Positions 1 through 6,632 of a DNA stretch of 17,134 bases are shown here, in pieces (the stretch's first letter is position 1; each line of letters opens with the position of its first letter). A model generated the notes under the pieces. It saw only the letters and a list, made by a program, of their open reading frames with translations. It ran no database searches and was not told the DNA's origin. A program made the position numbers and the translations under genes. This stretch comes from PR03 sp031362725 (GTDB lineage: Bacteria > Myxococcota_A > UBA9160 > PR03), in NCBI GenBank assembly GCA_031362725.1, contig JANLTC010000040.1, forward strand, positions 1-17,134, given 5' to 3'.

Positions 1-785
1 TCGTCCACGTGTCCGAGATGTCCTGGACCAAGCGCGTCAAGCATCCGTCGAAGGTCGTCACGGCCGGCGACATGGTGGAAGCGGTCGTGCTCGACATCGA
101 TGAGGTGAGCCGCAAGATCTCGCTGGGCATGAAGCAGATCGAGCCCAATCCTTGGAGCCTGATCGAGGAGAAGTACCCGGTTTCGACGCAGGTGCGCGGC
201 GTGGTTCGCAACATCACCAACTTCGGGCTCTTCATCGGTCTCGAGGAAGGGATCGACGGCCTCGTGCACGTGTCCGACATCTCGTGGACCGAGCAGATCA
301 AGCACCCCGGTGAGAAGTTCAAGAAGGGCGACGAACTCGACGCCATCGTGCTGAAGATCGACAAGGAGAACGAGAAGTTCTCGCTCGGCATCAAGCAGCT
401 CACGCCCAATCCGTGGGACGACATCCAGCGGACCTATCCGCTGGGTACCGAGATCGAGGGCGAGGTCACCAGCGTCACCGACTTCGGCGCGTTCGTGCGC
501 CTCGAAGGTGGCATCGAGGGCCTCATCTACACCTCGGAACTGTCAGCGGAGCCGGTCGAGAAGCCGGCGGACGTGGTCAACCCGGGCGATCGCGTGAAGG
601 CTCTCGTCACGCGTATCGATCCGGCTGAACAGAAGATCTCGCTGTCGATCAAGGCGGTGCACGACCAGCAACAGCGCCAAACGCTGAGCGAGCTGGCCGC
701 GCAGCAGTCCCGCACCCAGCGCTCGACGCTCGGCGATCTACTCGCCGAGAAGCTGCGCAAGGCGGGGCAACCCGACGGCGAATGA
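1..785 (+). CDS. rpsA: 30S ribosomal protein S1, C-terminal part (5' end outside window)
   Basis: The reading frame is open from base 3, so the gene begins before the window; about 260 residues remain. S1 binds mRNA and helps the 30S subunit start translation on structured or weak-SD messages. The piece holds the end of one S1 (OB-fold) repeat, with HVSEMSWT and ISLGMKQIEPNPW, and then two full repeats. The first spans about 186-398 (NFGLFIGL, GIDGLVHVSDISW, FSLGIKQLTPNPW) and the second about 447-659 (DFGAFVRL, GIEGLIYTSELS, ISLSIKAV). By alignment from memory with E. coli S1 these are the tail of R4, R5 and R6. Unlike E. coli R6, this last repeat keeps the canonical DFGAF and GIEGL motifs. 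A charged, Gln-rich tail follows and ends in LAEKLRKAGQPDGE. rpsA followed by ihfB is a classic proteobacterial order. Confidence 0.97.
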   Translation, partial: VHVSEMSWTKRVKHPSKVVTAGDMVEAVVLDIDEVSRKISLGMKQIEPNPWSLIEEKYPVSTQVRGVVRNITNFGLFIGLEEGIDGLVHVSDISWTEQIKHPGEKFKKGDELDAIVLKIDKENEKFSLGIKQLTPNPWDDIQRTYPLGTEIEGEVTSVTDFGAFVRLEGGIEGLIYTSELSAEPVEKPADVVNPGDRVKALVTRIDPAEQKISLSIKAVHDQQQRQTLSELAAQQSRTQRSTLGDLLAEKLRKAGQPDGE

Positions 786-793
786 CGAAGGTG

Positions 794-829
794 CGAGGCG
801 GTCGCGCTCGCAAGGGCGCGGTCGCCTCG
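794..829 (+). other. Strong GC-rich RNA hairpin between rpsA and ihfB
   Basis: Bases 794-808 pair with 815-829: 12 Watson-Crick pairs plus three G-U wobbles, closing a six-base loop (809-814, CGCAAG). It starts nine bases after the rpsA stop. No T tract follows, so it is not a standard intrinsic terminator. Possible roles are a 3'-end stabiliser for rpsA mRNA, a processing site, or a partial attenuator before ihfB. The stem is seen directly; its role is inference. Confidence 0.55.
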
Positions 830-885
830 AGCACCGGGGATCGGTTGAACCACAATACGGCTGGATCGCCAGGGGTGGGGGCGCG

Positions 886-1212
886 ATGACGAAGAGCGGG
901 CTCATCGAGTCGGTGGCGGAGAAGACGCCGCATATCTCGAAGAAGGACACCGAAGTCGTCGTGAACACGATCTTCGACGCGATGACCGACGCGCTCCGGC
1001 GCGGCGAACGCATCGAGATCCGCGGCTTCGGATCGTTCCAGGTGAAGGTGCGCGAGGCGCGCGACGGTCGGAACCCGAAGACCGGCGAGATGGTGAACAT
1101 TCCGGCCAAGCGCACGCCCTTCTTCAAAGTGGGGAAGGAGCTGAAAGAGATGGTGGACGGCGTCGAACCCGGCTCGTCCTCGTCGGATTCCGAGGACGAA
1201 CTCTCCGCCTGA
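886..1212 (+). CDS. ihfB: Integration host factor beta-type / HU-family DNA-bending protein
   Basis: 108 residues. It begins MTKSGLIESVAEK, very close to the IHF beta start of proteobacteria. The HU/IHF signature RGFGSF is at 46-51. The DNA-binding beta arm follows, with GRNPKTGE at 61-68 (intercalating proline near 64) and the closing PFFKVGKELKEMV at 78-90. Known IHF subunits form heterodimers that bend DNA sharply at specific sites, for nucleoid folding, recombination and transcription. No alpha subunit gene lies in the window. The last 14 residues or so form a Ser/Asp/Glu tail (SSSSDSEDELSA), longer than the E. coli protein. A purine-rich AGGGG (871-875) lies ten bases before the ATG. Position directly after rpsA supports beta over alpha or HU, though a homodimeric HU-like role cannot be excluded. 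Confidence 0.9.
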   Translation: MTKSGLIESVAEKTPHISKKDTEVVVNTIFDAMTDALRRGERIEIRGFGSFQVKVREARDGRNPKTGEMVNIPAKRTPFFKVGKELKEMVDGVEPGSSSSDSEDELSA

Positions 1213-1244
1213 GCGCGGGCACGCGCCCGATCGGAGTTCCACCC

Positions 1245-1610
1245 ATGCTCTGGCTGCGCCGGCTGGTCGGGATCGCATTCTTCGTCGCGATGCTCGTGTT
1301 CGGTTGGACCTTCGCGAAGCGCAACGCGGAGCTGGTCCACATCGACTACCTGGTTGGAACCCTCGACGAAGCGAGCTGGGTCATCGTGCTCGGAACGTTG
1401 CTGCTAGGCGGGCTCGCGGCCTCGCTGTTGCTGAGCCTGCAGCTGGTGCGTCTCATGCTGACCGCGCGTCGCTATCGAAGGCTTGCGAGCGGACTCGAAC
1501 AAGAAGTCCATCAGCTCCGCAACCTGCCACTCGCGACCCCCGACGAGGTGCCCGCGCGCGGCGGCGCGGGTCGCAATCCCGCCGGCGGGGGATTCGGGCG
1601 GAGCGGGTAG
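1245..1610 (+). CDS. lapA: LapA-domain inner-membrane protein (lipopolysaccharide assembly protein A, DUF1049 type)
   Basis: 121 residues with the LapA layout: a first membrane helix at about 5-23, a short loop holding NAELVHIDYLVG, a second helix at about 45-70, and a basic cytoplasmic helix with RRYRRLASGLEQEVHQLRNLPL. The first part of this last helix should be a short coiled coil. A Gly/Arg-rich tail of about 20 residues follows. In E. coli LapA (YciS) acts with LapB (YciM) and FtsH in controlling LpxC and hence lipopolysaccharide synthesis. GGAG at 1233-1236 lies eight bases before the ATG, a good ribosome binding site. The stop is five bases before the lapB start, and the order ihfB-lapA-lapB matches proteobacteria. 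Identification rests on topology, motif and context. Confidence 0.85.
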   Translation: MLWLRRLVGIAFFVAMLVFGWTFAKRNAELVHIDYLVGTLDEASWVIVLGTLLLGGLAASLLLSLQLVRLMLTARRYRRLASGLEQEVHQLRNLPLATPDEVPARGGAGRNPAGGGFGRSG

Positions 1611-1615
1611 CGGAG

Positions 1616-2653
1616 ATGGCCTGGTGGCGAGCGGCGCGCGGGGCCGAGGCGGGGCCGCACGACGTCGACGCGGCGATTCGCCGCGCCTTCCACGCCGTGC
1701 TCGATCACGATCTCGATGCCGCCGAGTCGGTCCTCGCAGCCGCGGTGCGGAGCGACTCGAGCGAGGTCGATGGCTACCTCGCGCTCGCTTCGCTCTACCG
1801 GCAGCGGGGCGAGATCGGTCGCGCAATCCACCTGCACCAGAATCTGCTGCTGCGCCGGGATCTCGACCGCGACGTGCGGTTCCAGGCACTCGTCGGCCTG
1901 GCCGACGACTTTCGCGAAGGCGGTTTCCTGCGCCGCGCGATCGCCGCATATGAAGAAGTGTTGGTGCATCAACCGCGCCACGCGCGCGCGTTGCATGCGC
2001 TGGTGCGATTGCTCGTCGACGCGCGCGAACCGCTTCGTGCGATTCCGCTCGCGCGTCGTCTTTCCCGCATCGAAGGCAAGCAGGCGGTGCCGCTCGAAGC
2101 GACGCTCTGGGTCGATCTCGCCGAGTCCGAGCGTGCCGAGGGGCGCACCCAGGTGGCGCGAAAGGCGCTGCGCCGCGCGCTCCGCATCGATCCCCAGAAC
2201 GTGCGCGCCTGGATCGCTCGCGGACTCGTCGAGGCGGAACTCGGCAAGCCCAAGCGCGCTCTCGCGGCGTGGCGCCGCGTACCCGAGATCGATCGCCGCG
2301 CGGGCCCGATCGTGTACCCGCGCCTCGCTGCGACCTTTGCGGCTCTCGGGCACGCACGCGACTACGAGAGCTTCTTGCAGGAACTGCTCGCGAGCGATGC
2401 CGGAGACTCCGGCGCGCGACTCGCGCTCGCACGCGGTCTCGCCGCGCGCGGCGCCACCGAGGACGCGCTTGCCGAGGTGCGTCGCGTGCTCGAGCGCGAA
2501 CCCGAGCACCTCGAGGCGCATGCCACACAGGGACGCATCCTGCTCGCGGAAGGCCGCGAGGCGGAGGTGGCGAAGGCGCACGAGGCTTTGCTCGATCTGC
2601 TCGATCGCGAGCGCAGCCTGGGGCCGTTCGACGCCGGCGACCGCTTCGCATGA
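1616..2653 (+). CDS. lapB: LapB-type tetratricopeptide-repeat protein lacking membrane anchor and rubredoxin domain
   Basis: 345 residues from the ATG at 1616, chosen because it directly follows the lapA stop; the frame stays open further upstream but inside lapA and only with Arg-rich, non-native sequence. The protein is all TPR-like helices: LALASLYRQRGEIGRAIHLH near 55-74 and FREGGFLRRAIAAYEEVL further on closely resemble LapB's LTLGNLFRSRGEVDRAIRIH-type repeats. E. coli LapB (about 389 residues) has an N-terminal membrane helix and a C-terminal rubredoxin-like zinc domain with two CxxC knuckles. Here the N terminus starts MAWWRAARGAEAG with no hydrophobic stretch, and there is no cysteine at all. 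The end overlaps mutS by four bases, so nothing is hidden downstream. It probably still works with LapA, perhaps through membrane tethering by LapA. The LapB name is supported by context and repeat similarity. Confidence 0.8.
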   Translation: MAWWRAARGAEAGPHDVDAAIRRAFHAVLDHDLDAAESVLAAAVRSDSSEVDGYLALASLYRQRGEIGRAIHLHQNLLLRRDLDRDVRFQALVGLADDFREGGFLRRAIAAYEEVLVHQPRHARALHALVRLLVDAREPLRAIPLARRLSRIEGKQAVPLEATLWVDLAESERAEGRTQVARKALRRALRIDPQNVRAWIARGLVEAELGKPKRALAAWRRVPEIDRRAGPIVYPRLAATFAALGHARDYESFLQELLASDAGDSGARLALARGLAARGATEDALAEVRRVLEREPEHLEAHATQGRILLAEGREAEVAKAHEALLDLLDRERSLGPFDAGDRFA

Positions 2654-5361
2654 GCGGGTCCGCACTCGATACGCCGATGATGCGTCAGTACCTCGCGCTC
2701 AAGGCGAGGCATCCGGATGCGCTGCTCTTCTATCGGATGGGCGACTTCTACGAGCTGTTCCTGCACGACGCGGAGATCGCTGCGCCGCTGCTCGACATCG
2801 CCCTCACCACGCGCGACAAGGGCAAGCCCGACGCGGTTCCGATGTGCGGCGTGCCGGTGCACGGTGTCGATCCGTATCTGAAGCGCCTTGCCGAACTGGG
2901 CCACCGCGTCGCGATCTGCGAGCAGGTCGACCGCGCCAGCCCTCCGGGATCGTCAGACGCGCGCCCTGCCGGATCAGCGGGCCGCCGACTCGTGAATCGA
3001 GAAGTCGTCGAAGTGATCACGCCGGGTCTTGTCGGCGATGCCGACGGACTCGAAGCCCATCGCGAAGTGTCGCTGGTCGCGCTCGATTTCGACGCGGCGG
3101 GGGAAGTTGGTTTCGCGGCGTTGGAGGCATCGACGGGCGAGTTGCGCGCGACAGCGGTGCAAGCCGATGACGACCGGTTGCCTACGGCGCTCGCCGAGGA
3201 GCTACGCCGCGTCGCGCCGCGCGAGATCCTGGTCGCGCGCGATCGCGCCCGGCAGCTCGGGCCGGTGCTCGGCGCGCTGCTTCCCGAAGCCGTCGTGACG
3301 CTCGTCGAGTTCGCGAGTTTCGATCCCGCGATCCGACCGAGCGGGCCGACCGGCTTTGCAAGCGACGCCCGTGATGCCGCAACCCGCGCCGCCGCTGCGC
3401 TGCTCGGCTACCTCGGCGCGAACCAACCCTTTGCGCTCCCGCACGTTGCGCGACTCGTTCGCTATGCGCTCGGCGACGCGATGCAGCTCGATGCGGCGAC
3501 GCGCTCGCATCTCGAGCTTTTCGAGAATACGATCGATCGCACGCGGCGGGGTACGCTGATCGAGCGGCTGGACGTCACCGTGACGCCGCTCGGTGCACGA
3601 CGCATCGCGCGCTTCATCGCGTATCCGCTGCTCGACCCGCTCGCGATCCGGGCGCGGCAGGACGCCGTTGCCTGGCTCTTCGAAAGGGATCGACTGCGTG
3701 GGCAACTCCGCGAGCGCGCCCGCGCCGTGCGCGATCTCGAGCGGCTGCTCGCGAAGACCGCGCGCCCGACCGCGCAGCCGCGTGACCTCGGCGCGATTCG
3801 CGCGTCGCTGGCGGCGCTGGCGCCGCTCGCGAGCGGCTTCGACGCGGGCGAGAACGCCTTCCTGCCGGGCGCCGAGTCGGCGCGGCCCGCCGGCCTCCCG
3901 ATTCCGATACCCGTGCCGGCGGCGCACGCACTCCTCGAAGCGGCGCTGATCGACGATCCGCCGGCGATCCCGCGCGGATCGCGCGGCGCTGGCGAGATCG
4001 GCTACGTGCGAGCCGGCTTCGATGCGGAACTCGACTCCCTGCGCGAGGCCGCGACGGAAGGCCGCACGCTTCTCGCGGCGCTCGAAGCCCGGGAGCGCGA
4101 ACGAAGTGGCATTCCCACGCTGAAGCTCCGCTTCCATCCGGTTCACGGTTACGGCATCGAGGTGAGCAAGTCGAACGTCGCGCGCGTGCCCGGCGACTTC
4201 GAGCGAAAGCAGACGCTCGCCAACGCGGAGCGCTTCACGACGCCGGCGTTGCGCGAACTGGAAGCGCGGCTGCTCGGTGCCCACGAGCGTGCGGCGGCGC
4301 TGGAACGGGAACTCTTCGAATCCGTACGCGCGCGCTTGCAGACCTTCTCGGTCGCGATCCGCGCGGCCGCCGAGGCCGTCGCGGAACTCGATTCTCTCGC
4401 GGCGCTTGCGGAGGTCGCGCGCCGCGACGGCTGGACGCGTCCCGAAGTGGGCGCGGACCAGCGGCTCGAGATCGTTGCCGGACGCCACCCGGTGGTCGAG
4501 GCGCTGCTGCGCGCGCAGGGCGGCGAGGACTACGTCGCAAACGACACCAATCTGGATCCCGATGACGCCCAGCTGCTCGTGCTGACGGGCCCCAACATGT
4601 CGGGCAAGAGCACCTATCTCCGGCAGGTCGCGCTCGTCGCGCTGCTTGCACAGATCGGAAGTTTCGTGCCGGCGGAGTCGGCCCACGTCGGGGTCGTCGA
4701 CCGCATCTTCACGCGCGTCGGCGCCTCGGATCGGCTCGCGCGCGGCGAGTCGACCTTCATGGTCGAGATGCGGGAGACCGCCGAGATCCTGGCGCACGCG
4801 ACGCGCAAGAGTCTGGTGATCCTCGACGAGATCGGCCGCGGCACCAGCACCTTCGACGGCCTCTCGATCGCATGGGCCGTCGCCGAACAGCTACACGACG
4901 CGCCCGAACTCCGGGCTCGAACGCTCTTTGCGACGCACTACCACGAACTCGTCGAGCTCGCGGCGACGAAGCCGCGCGTTCGAAACGCGCACTTCGAAGT
5001 TCGCGAGTGGGGAAACGACGTGGTGTTCCTGCGCCGCCTCGCGCAGGGCGGCGCAAGTCGCTCCTACGGCATCCAGGTCGCGCGACTCGCCGGTCTTCCC
5101 GACGTGGTGATCGCGCGTGCGCGCCAGCTGCTGGCGGCACTCGAAGCCGGAGACTTCGCGGGGCGCGGTCGCAACGCCCGCGCGCCACAGCTCGCGCTCT
5201 TCGAAGCGCCCTCGCGTCCGCAGCCGGCGGGGCCGTCGCCACTCGAACAGGGCGTACTTGCCGAGATCCGCCGTCTCGACGCCGACCGGCTGGCGCCGCT
5301 CGATGCACTGACGCTGCTCCACCGGTTGGCGTCGGCGCTGCGCAAGGGCGACGGGTCGTGA
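2650..5361 (+). CDS. mutS: DNA mismatch repair protein MutS
   Basis: 903 residues from the ATG at 2650, which overlaps the lapB stop (ATGA). MutS recognises mispairs and small loops and, on ATP binding, becomes a sliding clamp that recruits MutL. The mismatch-reading motif MGDFYELF is at 30-37 (Phe33, Glu35). Connector, lever and clamp regions follow, with KLRFHPVHGYGIEVSK. The ATPase has Walker A GPNMSGKST at 647-655, Walker B LVILDE ending at Asp726-Glu727, then GRGTSTFDG and FATHYHEL. After the ATPase, QLALF at 847-851 fits the beta-clamp-binding motif, and the C terminus has the ALTLLHRLASAL oligomerisation helix. A Gly/Ser/Pro-rich loop of about 15 residues (from about 98) is inserted before the LVNREVVEVITPG stretch. 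No mutL is in the window. There is no clear SD, so translation is probably coupled to lapB. Confidence 0.98.
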   Translation: MSGSALDTPMMRQYLALKARHPDALLFYRMGDFYELFLHDAEIAAPLLDIALTTRDKGKPDAVPMCGVPVHGVDPYLKRLAELGHRVAICEQVDRASPPGSSDARPAGSAGRRLVNREVVEVITPGLVGDADGLEAHREVSLVALDFDAAGEVGFAALEASTGELRATAVQADDDRLPTALAEELRRVAPREILVARDRARQLGPVLGALLPEAVVTLVEFASFDPAIRPSGPTGFASDARDAATRAAAALLGYLGANQPFALPHVARLVRYALGDAMQLDAATRSHLELFENTIDRTRRGTLIERLDVTVTPLGARRIARFIAYPLLDPLAIRARQDAVAWLFERDRLRGQLRERARAVRDLERLLAKTARPTAQPRDLGAIRASLAALAPLASGFDAGENAFLPGAESARPAGLPIPIPVPAAHALLEAALIDDPPAIPRGSRGAGEIGYVRAGFDAELDSLREAATEGRTLLAALEARERERSGIPTLKLRFHPVHGYGIEVSKSNVARVPGDFERKQTLANAERFTTPALRELEARLLGAHERAAALERELFESVRARLQTFSVAIRAAAEAVAELDSLAALAEVARRDGWTRPEVGADQRLEIVAGRHPVVEALLRAQGGEDYVANDTNLDPDDAQLLVLTGPNMSGKSTYLRQVALVALLAQIGSFVPAESAHVGVVDRIFTRVGASDRLARGESTFMVEMRETAEILAHATRKSLVILDEIGRGTSTFDGLSIAWAVAEQLHDAPELRARTLFATHYHELVELAATKPRVRNAHFEVREWGNDVVFLRRLAQGGASRSYGIQVARLAGLPDVVIARARQLLAALEAGDFAGRGRNARAPQLALFEAPSRPQPAGPSPLEQGVLAEIRRLDADRLAPLDALTLLHRLASALRKGDGS

Positions 5362-6632
5362 GTTCGCGTGGGGTTGCGACGATGGTGCTGGCGCTTGCCG
5401 CGGCCGCATTGCTCGGCGCCAAACGCCCCGACGGTCTCGGCGACGTCGTGGGTGTCCAACACTGGTCGTACCCTGCATTCAGCCGCGTCGTGATCCAGAT
5501 CTCGGAGCCGGTCGACGCAATCGTCGGCGAAGTCCCCGCAGATCTCGGCGGCGATAGGCCGGCGCGTTTGTTCTTCGACGTGCCGCGCATGTGGACCGGG
5601 CGGCGCTTCGAGACTCCGATTCGCGTCGGCGACGGGCTGCTGCGACAAATTCGCGTCGGGCAGAACACACTCGACACGACGCGCGTCGTGCTCGACCTCG
5701 AGCGCTACGGGCGCCACCGCGTGATGCAGCTCGCGGCGCCAGCGCGCATCGTCGTCGACGTCTTTGCCCCGCAAGCCGCCCAAGGCGCGCGAGGTCCATC
5801 CGGACGCGCACCGGACGGACCGGCAAATCGCGCGCTGCGTTCATCCGGTCGCGCGTCGGGAAACGCTGCCGAACGCGAGCGAAGTTCCGCGCGCCGCGCT
5901 CCCGAGCATGGCTCCGACTCGCTGCCGATGGCATTGCGCCCGGTGCGCGTGGTGGTGGTCGACGCCGGTCACGGCGGTCGCGATCCTGGCGCGTTGGGCA
6001 TCGGCGGAGTGCGCGAGAAGGATGTGACGCTCGCCCTCGCGAAGGCGCTGCGGAAGAGCCTCCGCGGTCGTGGCTTCGAGGTCGTGCTGACGCGGGATCG
6101 CGACCGCACGCTGTCGCTGGAGGAACGCACCGCGATCGCCGAGGGCGCTGGTGGCGACGTGTTCGTGTCGGTGCACGCGAACGCATCGCCGCGCGCGGAA
6201 CTCGCGGGCGTCGAGCTCTTCACGCTCCAGGAAAACGCCGAGCGCCAGACGCTGCGCCTCGCCGCGCGCGAGAACGGTGTGGCGCCGGCAGAGGTCGATC
6301 CGCTCCAGCGACTGCTCGCGCGACTGCGACTGTCGGAGGCGGGCGCGCGTTCGACGCGACTCGCCGTGCAGGTCCATCACCAGATCGCTGCGGGCATGGG
6401 TGGGCGCTGGCCGTCGGTTCGCGAGCCCGTGCTAAAGAGGGGACCCTTCTACGTGTTGTATCTCTCGGACATGCCTGCGCTGCTCGTCGAGGCGGGCTTC
6501 GTCACGCACCGCGAGGATGCGCGCCGGCTACGCGATCCCGAGTATCTGCACGCGATGGCAGATGAGATCGCGTCGGGCGTTGGACGCTTCCGTGACGAGG
6601 CGGCACCGCTGGTAGCGGAGCTTCACCCATGA
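5358..6632 (+). CDS. N-acetylmuramoyl-L-alanine amidase, AMIN plus Amidase_3 (AmiC-like), exported
   Basis: 424 residues if translation starts at the GTG at 5358, which overlaps the mutS stop (GTGA); an in-frame ATG at 5382 is the alternative. The N terminus (VATMVLALAAAALLGA) looks like a short signal peptide. An AMIN domain at about 30-137 (VVGVQHWSYPAFSRVVIQIS, ARIVVDVF) should target septal murein. An Arg/Ser/Gly-rich linker spans about 138-193. The zinc amidase domain begins VVVVDAGHGGRDPGA. Zinc ligands are likely His205, Glu220 (VREKD) and His273 (SVHAN), with catalytic Glu378 (VEAGFV). Family enzymes cut the bond between N-acetylmuramic acid and L-alanine of the stem peptide, splitting daughter cells. 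An insert of about 60 residues between His273 and Glu378 is in the position where AmiB/AmiC carry an autoinhibitory helix. The stop overlaps the glnD start. Confidence 0.93.
   Translation: MSSRGVATMVLALAAAALLGAKRPDGLGDVVGVQHWSYPAFSRVVIQISEPVDAIVGEVPADLGGDRPARLFFDVPRMWTGRRFETPIRVGDGLLRQIRVGQNTLDTTRVVLDLERYGRHRVMQLAAPARIVVDVFAPQAAQGARGPSGRAPDGPANRALRSSGRASGNAAERERSSARRAPEHGSDSLPMALRPVRVVVVDAGHGGRDPGALGIGGVREKDVTLALAKALRKSLRGRGFEVVLTRDRDRTLSLEERTAIAEGAGGDVFVSVHANASPRAELAGVELFTLQENAERQTLRLAARENGVAPAEVDPLQRLLARLRLSEAGARSTRLAVQVHHQIAAGMGGRWPSVREPVLKRGPFYVLYLSDMPALLVEAGFVTHREDARRLRDPEYLHAMADEIASGVGRFRDEAAPLVAELHP

Noticed and set aside
845..873. TTGAAC before ihfB as a possible -35 box.
   Set aside because: No acceptable -10 box lies 16-18 bases downstream; the sequence there is GCC-rich.
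1304..1615. Upstream extension of the lapB frame that might hold a missing membrane helix.
   Set aside because: The translation is Arg-rich and hydrophilic, lies inside lapA in another frame, and offers no helix.
2269..2649. Upstream extension of the mutS frame.
   Set aside because: It overlaps lapB and is Arg-rich; the MutS family begins just before MMRQYLALKARHPD, which fits the ATG at 2650.
3202..4797. Long open frame on the minus strand inside mutS (531 codons).
   Set aside because: It is antisense to a certain gene, Arg-rich with no recognisable motif, and is expected from high-GC third-position bias.
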